DNA of 64,000 bases from Magnetospirillum sp. 64-120 (GTDB lineage Bacteria > Pseudomonadota > Alphaproteobacteria > Rhodospirillales > Magnetospirillaceae): assembly GCA_001898825.1 (NCBI GenBank), contig MKVK01000011.1, positions 248,001 through 312,000 of the forward strand, given 5' to 3'. Below, piece by piece: positions 45,795 to 54,205 of this stretch (within the stretch, counting starts at the first letter, position 1; each line of letters opens with the position of its first letter). A program made the translations under genes and the position numbers. The notes under the pieces are model-generated. The model ran no database searches. It was not told where the DNA came from and saw only the letters and a program-made list of their open reading frames with translations.

Positions 45795-46627
45795 TGTCCG
45801 ATCTCCGTCTCAAGCTTGGGATGCTTGGCGAACAGGCCGTCCAACAAGGCGTCGGCCACTTCGCGGGGGCTTTTGCCTTCGGTGGCGACCATCTGCGCCT
45901 TGACCGCCTTGGGCGGGGGGGCGAACACCTTCTTCACCACGGTGGGCGAGCCTTTCAGGCCGCATTGGTTGGGGGCGGTGATGCCGGCGGCCTTGTGGTC
46001 CCACTCGATCACCTCGTAACGGGCGGCACGGAACAGGTCGTCCATGGTGCCGTAGCGCATCTCGTTGCTGCCTTCCAGCATGGTGACCAGACAGGGCAGC
46101 TTGGTGGCCAGCACCTGCACGCCGCCTTCGGAACGGCGGTGCACCACGATCTCGCCCTTGTCCAGGTCGACCTTTTCCACCTCGGCCACATAGGTCAGCT
46201 GCTGCATGCCCAAGCGCCGGGCGATGCCGGGACCGACCTGGGCGGTGTCGCCGTCGATGGTCTGCTTGCCGCAGAACACCATGTCCACCTTCTCGGTCTC
46301 GCCGATCTTGGCGATGGTCGAGGCCAGGGCAAAGGAGGTGGCCAGGGTGTCGGAGCCGGCGAACACCTTGTCGGTCAGCAGGATGGCTTCGTCGGCACCA
46401 TAGGAAATGCACTTTTTCAAGGCTTCGATGGCCATTTTCGGCCCCATGGTGATCACAGTCACCTTTCCACCGAACTGGTCGCGCAGGCGCAGCGCCTCTT
46501 CCAGGGAAAACAGGTCATAGGGATTGATGATGGTGGGCACGCCCTGGCGCATGATGGTGTTGGTCACCGGGTGCACGCGGATCTGAGCGCTGTCCGGAAC
46601 CTGCTTGATGCAGACGACGATATGCAT
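45791..46627 (-). CDS. fixA: FixA, electron-transfer flavoprotein beta-type subunit
   Basis: The 278-residue subunit starts [18 protein letters not shown] and contains [16 protein letters not shown] and [17 protein letters not shown]. Together FixAB oxidise NADH. In diazotrophs this supplies low-potential electrons to nitrogenase; related complexes serve carnitine metabolism. The neighbouring ferredoxin-linked oxidoreductase favours the first role. AGGGA precedes the ATG. I saw no sigma-54 -24/-12 element or NifA site in the 162 bp upstream. Confidence 0.96.
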   Translation of the reverse strand: MHIVVCIKQVPDSAQIRVHPVTNTIMRQGVPTIINPYDLFSLEEALRLRDQFGGKVTVITMGPKMAIEALKKCISYGADEAILLTDKVFAGSDTLATSFALASTIAKIGETEKVDMVFCGKQTIDGDTAQVGPGIARRLGMQQLTYVAEVEKVDLDKGEIVVHRRSEGGVQVLATKLPCLVTMLEGSNEMRYGTMDDLFRAARYEVIEWDHKAAGITAPNQCGLKGSPTVVKKVFAPPPKAVKAQMVATEGKSPREVADALLDGLFAKHPKLETEIGQ

Positions 46628-46789
46628 GTCCCAATCCCTAAATCCGAAACCCGCTGTTTATTCAGCAAGCCATCATGTTAGTAAAGCGGTAATCCCGATA
46701 CTTTGTGTTGATAGCATGGCCGCCCAAGCCCCGGCAGGCGCAGACCGAATGGGTGTCATGCGACAAATCGATGGCAACTGGGCGAAAGG

Positions 46790-47251
46790 TCATCGCGCCA
46801 TCAGCCGCAGGTCGACGTCGCCGGACCGGTCCCGGGCCCGCAACAGGCGGGACCGCTCGGGTGTCAGGTCATATTGGACTTCTTCGGCGTAACTTCTACC
46901 GGCGCCACGGCTTTCGTCCACCACGGCCCCCAGGATGGCGATGCCGCCAGTGGCGACGATGAAGGCGGAGTTGCCCCAGATCCAGCCATCGGCCTTGGCG
47001 TCCAAGGTATAAGAGGTCGGCCGAAAGCCCGGGGCGGCGCACTGCACGGTGACCGGGGCGGCGGAATGGGGGACGACGATTTCGGCCGGGGTTTCCACCG
47101 AAGCCTTATAATCGTGGCCTTTCAGCTCGCACCGGGCCTGGGCCGGATTGGTCTTGATCTGGACCGCGGATTCGGTGCTGCCGACCACCGACGCACATGA
47201 CGTCAATGCCAGCATCGCCAAAGCGGCGGCAAAACCCCGAACCCGAAACAT
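46790..47251 (-). CDS. Putative lipoprotein, unknown function
   Basis: The 153-residue product has a lipoprotein signal (FAAALAMLALTSC, lipobox LTSC) followed by an ASVVGSTESAVQIKTNPAQA region. PAEIVVPHSAAPVTVQC resembles PEGA-type beta domains. A hydrophobic GNSAFIVATGGIAILGAVVD lies near residue 95 and may insert in a membrane. I do not recognise a specific family. ATG at 47251 is preferred to a TTG 21 nt earlier because it begins the signal directly. It stands between nnrS and fixA on the same strand. Confidence 0.75.
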   Translation of the reverse strand: MFRVRGFAAALAMLALTSCASVVGSTESAVQIKTNPAQARCELKGHDYKASVETPAEIVVPHSAAPVTVQCAAPGFRPTSYTLDAKADGWIWGNSAFIVATGGIAILGAVVDESRGAGRSYAEEVQYDLTPERSRLLRARDRSGDVDLRLMAR

Positions 47252-47315
47252 TCCGTGCGACCCCCGTGACAAAATGGTATCGCACTATCCCAAAGCCCGT
47301 CCCACCCGGCAAGCC

Positions 47316-48527
47316 TTAACCGGGGCGGCCATCGGCACGGGGCTTGGTCAGCACCGGCAGGTAGACCAGCACGAAGATCAGCCAGGCCAGGCTCCAGATG
47401 GTGCCGCCGGCATGGGTCAGACCCATCAACGCCCCCGGGAAGACCGGAGCCACAACCCGCAGCAAGGTCCCCACCGCCAGCAGAACGTAAGCCAGGGCGA
47501 TGAATTTCGACACGTCCAGCGGCCGGCCGGAATGCCCCAACGAGGCCCGGGTCATCACCGCCAGGATCATGGTGGCGATGCAGCCGGCGGTCAGGGCGTG
47601 CAACGCGGCGGTGGCCGGAAGAGCGGACTCGAAGCTGGACAGCCCCAGCAGGAACAGGCCGATCACCATCCACAGATATCCCAGATGCAGCACCCACAAA
47701 ATGGGATTGGTCAGGGTCTTGTGGCCGTGCCAGCGGGCCAGGCGGATGCCATGGATGACAGCGGCGACCAGCAAGGCCAGACCGGCGACCACACTGCCCG
47801 GCAGGAATATGGCCAGGGTCATGGCGATCACCAGCGACCCCACGGCGCCCCCCTTCTCGATCCAGGTGATCGGGGTCACCTCCACCGGGTTTCCCTGCAT
47901 GCGCAGCCAGTTCTGGGTGAAGGACGGAACGATGCGGCCGCCGACGATGGCGATCAGCACCAAAACCATGGTCAGGCCCAGATAGACGCCGATCAGCGGG
48001 TCGGCCGACGCCGTGGCCGACAAGATGTGCACCACGGCATTGGCGGTGAAGAACAGCCCCAGGACCGGCAGAAAGGCGATATTGCGCATCTTGCCCGCCT
48101 GCACCAGCGGCTTGCCCACCAGCCAGGCCAAATAAGGCAGAAACGCCAAGTCCAGCACCGCCACCAGGGCTGCGGGCAGGAACCCCGCCAGGGTGAAGGC
48201 CACCCGCCCGGCCAGCCACAGGAAGAACAAAACCATCAGCGGCCGGCCGCTGACATGGTGGGAATTGGTCCAATTGGGCACTGCGGTCAGCAGAAAACCG
48301 GCGATCGCGGCGCCAGCGAAACCGAACACCATCTCGTGGCCGTGCCAGACGGCGGCGGCGAAAGGCAGGTTCAGGTCGATTCCCCCCACATAGACCACCA
48401 GCCACAAAGGCAGGGTCAACAGGGCCTGCAAGCCGGTGAACAGGAAAAACGGGCGAAAACCGGCGGCGAAGAAAACCGGTCCGTTTTCCCCGCGATAGGC
48501 CGGCTCTTGCAGGGGAATAGTGGCCAT
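47316..48527 (-). CDS. nnrS: NnrS family haem-copper membrane protein (NO stress)
   Basis: The 403-residue integral membrane protein has about twelve helices and the NnrS pattern: FFAAGFRPFFLFTGLQALL near the N-terminus, WHGHEMVFGFAGAAIAGFLLTAVPNW, GGRIVPSFTQNWL and MTRASLGHSGRPL. NnrS proteins carry haem and copper and protect against nitric oxide, usually under NnrR, Dnr or FNR control. ATG at 48527 follows GGAG. A TTGAC-N4-ATCAA box lies 60-73 bp upstream. Confidence 0.93.
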   Translation of the reverse strand: MATIPLQEPAYRGENGPVFFAAGFRPFFLFTGLQALLTLPLWLVVYVGGIDLNLPFAAAVWHGHEMVFGFAGAAIAGFLLTAVPNWTNSHHVSGRPLMVLFFLWLAGRVAFTLAGFLPAALVAVLDLAFLPYLAWLVGKPLVQAGKMRNIAFLPVLGLFFTANAVVHILSATASADPLIGVYLGLTMVLVLIAIVGGRIVPSFTQNWLRMQGNPVEVTPITWIEKGGAVGSLVIAMTLAIFLPGSVVAGLALLVAAVIHGIRLARWHGHKTLTNPILWVLHLGYLWMVIGLFLLGLSSFESALPATAALHALTAGCIATMILAVMTRASLGHSGRPLDVSKFIALAYVLLAVGTLLRVVAPVFPGALMGLTHAGGTIWSLAWLIFVLVYLPVLTKPRADGRPG

Positions 48528-48586
48528 CGCAAAAACTCCGTCATATTGCCATGCGGCATGATGGGACAATTTGAAGCATTCTAACC

Positions 48587-48600
48587 TTGACGCCTATCAA
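48587..48600. promoter_or_regulatory. FNR/NnrR-type box upstream of nnrS
   Basis: TTGACGCCTATCAA matches the CRP/FNR family consensus TTGAT-N4-ATCAA with one difference. It lies about 66 bp before the nnrS ATG and overlaps the last codons and stop of the upstream exchanger gene. nnrS is a known member of such regulons, so the match is plausible. Confidence 0.6.
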
Positions 48601-49550
48601 GCGGGAATGAACAAGATCCCCATATATCCCAAATAGGCCATCAGGTATCCCCAGCCCCAACCGGTTCCCACCCGCGCCCGCACGGCCATGGACAAGGGCA
48701 CCAGGGCGCTGACGGCCACCATCACCCACAGGTCGCGGCCCAACAGTTCCGGGGCCACCGGCAGGGGCGCCAGGATGGCGGCGGCGCCGACGATCCCCAG
48801 GGAATTGAAGATGCACGATCCGAAGACGTTGCCGATGGCCACTTGGGTGTGACCCCGCCAGGCGGCGATCATGGATGTGGCCATTTCCGGCAGTGACGTG
48901 CCGACGGCCACCAGACTAAGGCCGATCACCGCCTCGCTGACCCCGAAGGCCCGGGCCAGACCGGTGCCGCCCTTGACCAGGATGGCCGCCCCCACCACCA
49001 GCGCCACCACGCCGCCAATGCAGAAAACCACAGCCAACCAATGGGGCAGCGTCGGCTTTTCCAGCTCGCGGGCTTCCTTTTCGTGGATGCTGGCCCGATG
49101 GTTGCGCTTTTCCAGATGATAGGCCCGCCACAAATACCAGATCAGGCAAGACACCAGGACCAATCCCTGCCCGCGCCCGATGTCGCCATGGACGGCCAGG
49201 CCGGCCACCAAGGCGGCGGCGACGACGTTGATCACCCCGTCATGCAGCAGCATGGGCCGCGACACCTGCAATGGCCTGATCAGGGCCCCTGCGGCGACGA
49301 TCAGCAGCAGATTGGCGATGTTGCTGCCGACGACGTTGCCCAGCGCCATGTCCGGCGCCCCTTCCAAGGCAGCGCTGACCGACACCATCAATTCCGGCAC
49401 CGAGGTCATGGCGCCCACCAGGGTCAGACCGATGACCAGTTCCGACACCCCCAGCCCACGGGCGATGGCGACGGAGCCGCGCACCAGCGCTTCACCCCCG
49501 GCCAACAGCAAGATCAGTCCGGCGACGGTCAAGGACAGATCCATCAGCAT
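48597..49550 (-). CDS. Sodium/calcium exchanger family (CaCA) protein
   Basis: The 317-residue membrane protein has two alpha-repeats in opposed orientation: TLVGAMTSVPELMVSVSAAL with ALGNVVGSNIANLLL, and SLVAVGTSLPEMATSMIAAW with AIGNVFGSCIFNSLG. A loop of charged residues (LEKRNHRASIHEKEARELEK) joins the halves. It likely exchanges Ca2+ or another cation for Na+ or H+. The gene is divergent from the CorA-type gene. Two ATGs (49550, 49544) are possible. Confidence 0.92.
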   Translation of the reverse strand: MLMDLSLTVAGLILLLAGGEALVRGSVAIARGLGVSELVIGLTLVGAMTSVPELMVSVSAALEGAPDMALGNVVGSNIANLLLIVAAGALIRPLQVSRPMLLHDGVINVVAAALVAGLAVHGDIGRGQGLVLVSCLIWYLWRAYHLEKRNHRASIHEKEARELEKPTLPHWLAVVFCIGGVVALVVGAAILVKGGTGLARAFGVSEAVIGLSLVAVGTSLPEMATSMIAAWRGHTQVAIGNVFGSCIFNSLGIVGAAAILAPLPVAPELLGRDLWVMVAVSALVPLSMAVRARVGTGWGWGYLMAYLGYMGILFIPA

Positions 49551-49624
49551 TTTATCGCCAATCCCTTGTTGTCATCGCCAAGCTGCGTCACCATCGTTCT
49601 ATCACATAAAGTCGACGAGGCCCC

Positions 49625-50638
49625 ATGCCCCCCACCCCCGCTCCAGACATCAAGACCGGCACCCAGCCGGGTCTGCGCTTCGCCGCCCTTCTGGACCGCA
49701 AGGGCGGATGTCGCGACCTGGACTGGAACGGCGTTCGCGACTGGCGGCCCGAGGACGGGTTCTTGTGGATTCACCTGGAACGCGATGACGAAAACGCCGC
49801 CCGCTGGCTGCGCCAGGACAGCGGCGTTGATCCCTTGGTGGCCCTGGCTTTGCTGGCCGACGAATCGCGGCCTCGGGTCGAGGACGTGGACGACAACTTG
49901 TTGGTGGTGTTGCGCGGCGTCAACGTGGACGAAGAAAACAACGCCCCCGAACTGGTGCCCATCCATATCTGGGGCGAATCGAACCGTTTGATATCCCTGC
50001 GCGACAAGGACCATCAGCTGTCGGCTTTGCGCAACATCCGCCTGGCGCTGTTGACCGGCAAGGGACCGCGCAGTCCTGGCGGCTTGCTGGCCCAGATCGC
50101 CGAACGGGTGGTCGAGCATCTGGAAATCGTCCTGGACGGCCTGGAAGACGAGATCGGCGAGTTGGAAGACCAGGCCCTGGAACAGGAAGCCGATGCCGAC
50201 ATGCGCGGCAACTTGGCCATGGCGCGGCGACGGACCATCCAATTGCGACGCTATCTGGGGCCGCAGCGCGACGCCCTTTACCGCATCCAGCACGACGATT
50301 CGTCGTGGCTGTCCCAGGATGCCCGCCTGCGTCTGCGCGAAGTCACCGACAAGGTGGTGCGCCACATCGAAGACCTGGATGCGCTGCGTGAGCGCGCCAC
50401 GGTGCTGCATGAAGACATGTCGGCGCAGATCGCCGAACAGATCGCCAAGAACTCGAACCGCTTCACCGCGCTGACCGCCCTGTTGCTGCCGCCGTCGCTG
50501 ATCGCCGGCCTGCTGGGGGCCAATATCGGCGGCATTCCCGGCACCGGCGACCCCTTGGCCTTTTGGGAATTATGCTTAGGGATCGGCATCATGATGCCAC
50601 TGCTGTGGTGGCTGCTGAAACGCTTCCGCTGGCTATGA
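49625..50638 (+). CDS. CorA/ZntB family divalent-cation transporter
   Basis: The 337-residue protein has the large cytoplasmic funnel domain and two C-terminal helices (about 275-300 and 310-332). The pore motif GANIGGIPG stands in place of the GMN of CorA and the GVN of many ZntB proteins, so ZntB-like zinc transport is more likely than Mg2+ uptake. A central coiled coil (EIVLDGLEDEIGELEDQALE) is typical. A bidirectional terminator follows. Confidence 0.88.
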   Translation: MPPTPAPDIKTGTQPGLRFAALLDRKGGCRDLDWNGVRDWRPEDGFLWIHLERDDENAARWLRQDSGVDPLVALALLADESRPRVEDVDDNLLVVLRGVNVDEENNAPELVPIHIWGESNRLISLRDKDHQLSALRNIRLALLTGKGPRSPGGLLAQIAERVVEHLEIVLDGLEDEIGELEDQALEQEADADMRGNLAMARRRTIQLRRYLGPQRDALYRIQHDDSSWLSQDARLRLREVTDKVVRHIEDLDALRERATVLHEDMSAQIAEQIAKNSNRFTALTALLLPPSLIAGLLGANIGGIPGTGDPLAFWELCLGIGIMMPLLWWLLKRFRWL

Positions 50639-50640
50639 AA

Positions 50641-50670
50641 AAAGGCGCCCCCCAGGGGGCGCCTTTCTTT
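50641..50670. terminator. Bidirectional terminator between the CorA-type gene and fbp
   Basis: AAAGGCGCCCCC (50641-50652) and GGGGGCGCCTTT (50655-50666) form a stem of at least 10 bp with a very short loop, followed by CTTTT and preceded by AAAs. It lies between convergent genes. Confidence 0.85.
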
Positions 50671-50675
50671 TCGGG

Positions 50676-51683
50676 TCAACCGGCTTCCCGGTGATAGGCC
50701 TCGATGCGTTCGACCTCGTTCTTCGAGCCCAGGATCACCGGAACCCGCTGATGCAGGCCGGTGGGCTGGACGTCCAGCATGCGTTGGCGGCCGGTGCTGG
50801 CGGCGCCGCCGGCCTGCTCGACGATGAAGGCCATGGGATTGGCTTCATACATCAGGCGCAGCTTGCCACCCTTCTTGATGTTTTCGGAATCGGCGGGATA
50901 CATGAACACACCGCCACGAACCAGGATGCGGTGGACCTCGGCCACCATGGAGGCCACCCAGCGCATGTTGAAATCCTTGCCGCGCGGACCTTCCTTGCCG
51001 GCCTGGCATTCGTCGATGTAACGCTTGACGGGCTGTTCCCAGAAACGGGCACGCGAGGCGTTGATGGCGAATTCCTTGGTGTCGGCCGGAATGGTCATGT
51101 CGGGGTGGGTCAGGAAGAACATGCCCACGTCACGATCCAAGGTGAAGCCGTTCACCCCCTTGCCGGTGGTCAGCACCAGCATGGTGGAGGACCCGTAAAG
51201 GGCATAGCCGGCGCAGATCTGCTTGACGCCGGGCTGCAGGAAAGCCTCGGCCGAATGCGGGTCGACACCTTCGGGCAGTTTCAGGATCGAGAAGATCGAC
51301 CCCACCGAGATGTTGACGTCGATGTTGGACGAACCGTCCAGCGGATCGAACAACAACAGATACTTGCCGTCGGCGGTGCCCTTGACCGCGTGCACGTCTT
51401 CCAGTTCTTCGGACGCCATGGCGGCGTAATTGCCGCCCAGCGCGTTCATGTGCAGGAAGATGTCGTTGGCCAGAACGTCCAACGGCTTTTGGTCTTCACC
51501 TTGAACGTTGACGCTGCCGGCCACGCCATGGTTGCCCACCAAGGCACCGCGGTTGACCTCGTGCGAGACCATCTTGCAGGCGGTGATGATGTCGTTCATC
51601 AGCGAGGTGAAGGCGCCGGTGCCGCCCAGGCGGCGCTGCTCCTGGATCAGGAAATGGGTCAGAGTGATCCGCTTATAGGGCAT
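50676..51683 (-). CDS. fbp: Class I fructose-1,6-bisphosphatase
   Basis: The 335-residue enzyme hydrolyses fructose 1,6-bisphosphate in gluconeogenesis and, in autotrophs, the Calvin cycle. It contains [20 protein letters not shown], the class I metal-binding motif, together with [18 protein letters not shown] and [13 protein letters not shown] at 51683 is used and follows GAGGGA; an in-frame extension of 24 codons upstream is not family-like. No other Calvin-cycle gene is near. Confidence 0.96.
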   Translation of the reverse strand: MPYKRITLTHFLIQEQRRLGGTGAFTSLMNDIITACKMVSHEVNRGALVGNHGVAGSVNVQGEDQKPLDVLANDIFLHMNALGGNYAAMASEELEDVHAVKGTADGKYLLLFDPLDGSSNIDVNISVGSIFSILKLPEGVDPHSAEAFLQPGVKQICAGYALYGSSTMLVLTTGKGVNGFTLDRDVGMFFLTHPDMTIPADTKEFAINASRARFWEQPVKRYIDECQAGKEGPRGKDFNMRWVASMVAEVHRILVRGGVFMYPADSENIKKGGKLRLMYEANPMAFIVEQAGGAASTGRQRMLDVQPTGLHQRVPVILGSKNEVERIEAYHREAG

Positions 51684-51828
51684 CGTTCCCTCTCTATTTA
51701 GCATTTTTGTGAAGCGCGCCCGCGCAAGTCCACGCTCATAGCCTAGACGCGGCACTTATGCAATGTCGCCTCGCATTCGGGGGCGTCCTTGGCTACACTT
51801 CGCCGCCCATCGACCACGAGGTTTTTTC

Positions 51829-52293
51829 ATGTTCGAACCGCTTACCGCCCAGGATCTGGCTATTGTCAACCAGTTGGCTGACGTCTTCACCCGCATCGGC
51901 GACGAACGCATGAAGGATATCGGGCTTTACAACCACGCGCTGAAGGTGGAAGTGGTCGGCTTCCGCCCCTGGCAGACCGAGGATGGGCAGAACTGGATCG
52001 CCGGTATCCTGGTGACGCCGTGGTTCATGAACTTCATGCTGCTGCCCAAGCATCCCGAACAGTTGGCCGGCACCGTGGCGGCGCAAAAGCGCCGGGTGCA
52101 GATGCCCTGCGGCGAGGTGGTGTTCACCATCGGCGAAGTCGAGGAAATCGGCATGTACATGGCCGCCTCGCTGTATTCTCCCATGGGCCGCTTCGACGTG
52201 CACGAAATGGCGATCGCCACCGCCTGGGCGGCGGTGGACAAGTACTTCAAGGTTCCCGAGGTCGAGGAACCGGGTGGTCCGGTCAAGCCGTGA
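51829..52293 (+). CDS. hybE: HybE-type [NiFe]-hydrogenase assembly chaperone
   Basis: The 154-residue protein matches the HybE/HupJ chaperone family: ERMKDIGLYNHALKVEVVGF and LVTPWFMNFMLLPKHPEQL. A Cys in QMPCGEVVF and a MAASLYSPM segment follow. Such chaperones mature hydrogenase large or small subunits. No hydrogenase gene is in the window. Instead the gene ends in a GTGA overlap with mobA. ATG at 51829 is preferred; the longer frame starts with non-conserved residues. Confidence 0.85.
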   Translation: MFEPLTAQDLAIVNQLADVFTRIGDERMKDIGLYNHALKVEVVGFRPWQTEDGQNWIAGILVTPWFMNFMLLPKHPEQLAGTVAAQKRRVQMPCGEVVFTIGEVEEIGMYMAASLYSPMGRFDVHEMAIATAWAAVDKYFKVPEVEEPGGPVKP

Positions 52294-52889
52294 ACGCCAT
52301 CCCCGGCCTGATCCTGGCGGGCGGCTTGTCCCGCCGCATGGGGGGGGGCGACAAATGCCTGATCCGGGTCGCCGGGGAAACCTTGCTGGACCGGGCCATT
52401 GATCGCATAACACCGCAGGTGGGGAACTTGGCGTTGAACGCCAATGGCGATCCCCGGCGCTTCGCGCCGCGCCCCCTGCCCGTCCTGGCCGATGGCGTCC
52501 CCGGTTTTCTGGGACCTTTGGCCGGAATCCTGACCGGGTTGAAGTGGGCGCAAGGTCTGGGCGCCCACTGGTGCCTGACCATTCCCGGCGACACGCCACT
52601 GTTTCCTTTGGATTTGGCCGAACGTCTGCAACAGGCGATCACCGACGGCGTCCCGGCGGCTATCGCCGCCAGCAACGGGCGCCCGCATCCGGTTTTCGGC
52701 CTGTGGCCGGTGACCTGGATCACAAAACTGGAAGAATCCCTGGCCGAAAACCGTTTGGGGGTGTGGAAGTTCGCCCAAGACATGGGGGCGGCAGAAGTCT
52801 CATGGGACAACGCCCCCCATGACCCCTTCCTGAACGTCAACACGGAAGTTGACATCACGGAACTGGAAACAATCCTTAGACGGCGATAA
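52290..52889 (+). CDS. mobA: Molybdenum cofactor guanylyltransferase
   Basis: The 199-residue enzyme attaches GMP to molybdopterin. The nucleotide-binding motif is LILAGGLSRRMGGGDK near the N-terminus; TIPGDTPLFP and SNGRPHPVFGLWP follow. It starts with GTG inside the hybE-like stop, so the pair is translated as a unit. It converges with the Mth938-like gene, overlapping it by 14 nt at the 3' ends. Confidence 0.94.
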   Translation: MNAIPGLILAGGLSRRMGGGDKCLIRVAGETLLDRAIDRITPQVGNLALNANGDPRRFAPRPLPVLADGVPGFLGPLAGILTGLKWAQGLGAHWCLTIPGDTPLFPLDLAERLQQAITDGVPAAIAASNGRPHPVFGLWPVTWITKLEESLAENRLGVWKFAQDMGAAEVSWDNAPHDPFLNVNTEVDITELETILRRR

Positions 52890-53250
52890 GGGCCGCAGCC
52901 ACGTCGCGGCCTTCGGTCAACAGCACGTTGTAGGTCCGGCACGCCGCCCCGGTATCCATGGGTTCGACCACGATGCCATGCGCGCGCAAGGCTTGCCGCA
53001 ATCCCTTGGGAAGCGCGGTCATGGACTTGCCGCAGCCGATCAGCAGGATTGCCGGCAAGGGCTGGTAGTCGATGGCCGGCTGCAGGCTGTCGATGGTGAT
53101 GTCGGCAGCCTGGGCGACCGGCCAGACCAAGGTCTGCTTGGCCAGGATCAGCACAGAACCTTCGTGGCGGGTTCCCGAAACGGTGAACCCGCCATCTCCG
53201 TAACCGGAAATCAGTTGGAACTCGGCGCTAACGACCGGGGTGATGTCCAT
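52876..53250 (-). CDS. Mth938-like domain protein
   Basis: The 124-residue protein belongs to the Mth938/AAMDC (DUF498) group: SGYGDGGFTVSGTRHEGSVL, then LPAILLIGCGKSMTALPKGL and VEPMDTGAACRTYNVLLTEG. The biochemical role of the family is poorly known. Its ATG shares one base with the secF stop, so it is the last gene of yajC-secD-secF in this organism, as in many alphaproteobacteria. Confidence 0.9.
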   Translation of the reverse strand: MDITPVVSAEFQLISGYGDGGFTVSGTRHEGSVLILAKQTLVWPVAQAADITIDSLQPAIDYQPLPAILLIGCGKSMTALPKGLRQALRAHGIVVEPMDTGAACRTYNVLLTEGRDVAAALIAV

Positions 53251-54194
53251 CAGGGAGCCGCCTGGGCAGCCGCCTCGTCTTCCTCGCGATCCTTGCCGAC
53301 GCGCAGGTTGAAATAGATCAGCACCGGCAACGCCACATACATGGACGAGAAGGTGCCGACAACCAGACCCCACAACAGCGAAGCGGCGAAACCGTGCAGT
53401 ACCTCGCCCCCCAGGACCAGCAGCGACACCACCGTCAGGAACACCGTGGCCACGGTCAGGAAGGTGCGGGCCAGGGTCTCGTTGACCGCCAGATTCAGCA
53501 GTTCGTAGATGGACAGCGACTTGTACTTGCGCAGGTTTTCACGCACGCGGTCATAGATGACCACGGTGTCGTTGATGGAGTAACCGGCGATGGTCAGGAT
53601 GGCGGCGACGCTGGTCAGGTTGAACTCCATCCCGGTGACCGAGAAGAAGCCGAAGGTCAGGATGACGTCGTGGAAGGTGGCGATCAAGGCACCGACGCCG
53701 AACTGCCATTCGAAACGGAACCACACATAGGCGGCGATGGCCAGAACCGAAAGCGCCACCGCCAGCACGCCGTCGCGCTTCAGTTCGTCACCGACCTTGG
53801 GGCCGACGATTTCGACGCGGCGGTAATCATAACCGCTGCCCAGGGTTTCCTTGACCTTGGCCAAAGCGGCCATCTGCGCCTTTTCGTCACCGTCCTGCTT
53901 TTGCACGCGGACCATGACGTCACGTCCCGATTCGCCGAATTGCTGCAGCGAGACTTCACCCAGGGACAGGTTGCCCAACTGGTCGCGCATCTTGGCGATG
54001 TTGGCGGGGCCATCGGTGGCCTGCACCTCGATCAGGATACCGCCGGCGAAGTCGATGCCGAAATTGAAGCCCTTGGTGGCGATGGACACGAAGGTGCCGA
54101 TGATCAGCGCCGCCGTCAGGATGAAGGCGGGAATACGCTTGCCGACGAAATCGAACTTGGGCGTATGGGCGATGAAATTGCCGTAGAAGCTCAT
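53250..54194 (-). CDS. secF: Protein translocase subunit SecF
   Basis: The 314-residue membrane protein has six helices and SecF motifs: FNFGIDFAGGILIEVQ, AALIATFHDVILTFGFFSV, and IAGYSINDTVVIYDRVREN. SecDF uses the proton gradient to pull exported proteins through the SecYEG channel. It lies 11 bp after secD. Confidence 0.97.
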   Translation of the reverse strand: MSFYGNFIAHTPKFDFVGKRIPAFILTAALIIGTFVSIATKGFNFGIDFAGGILIEVQATDGPANIAKMRDQLGNLSLGEVSLQQFGESGRDVMVRVQKQDGDEKAQMAALAKVKETLGSGYDYRRVEIVGPKVGDELKRDGVLAVALSVLAIAAYVWFRFEWQFGVGALIATFHDVILTFGFFSVTGMEFNLTSVAAILTIAGYSINDTVVIYDRVRENLRKYKSLSIYELLNLAVNETLARTFLTVATVFLTVVSLLVLGGEVLHGFAASLLWGLVVGTFSSMYVALPVLIYFNLRVGKDREEDEAAAQAAP

Positions 54195-54205
54195 GGTTCA
54201 GGTCC

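Noticed and set aside
46628..46789. Possible FNR half-site (TTGAT at 46708) and possible sigma-54 or NifA sites before fixA
   Set aside because: The second half of the FNR dyad is missing. No GG-N10-GC element or TGT-N10-ACA could be found at sensible spacing.
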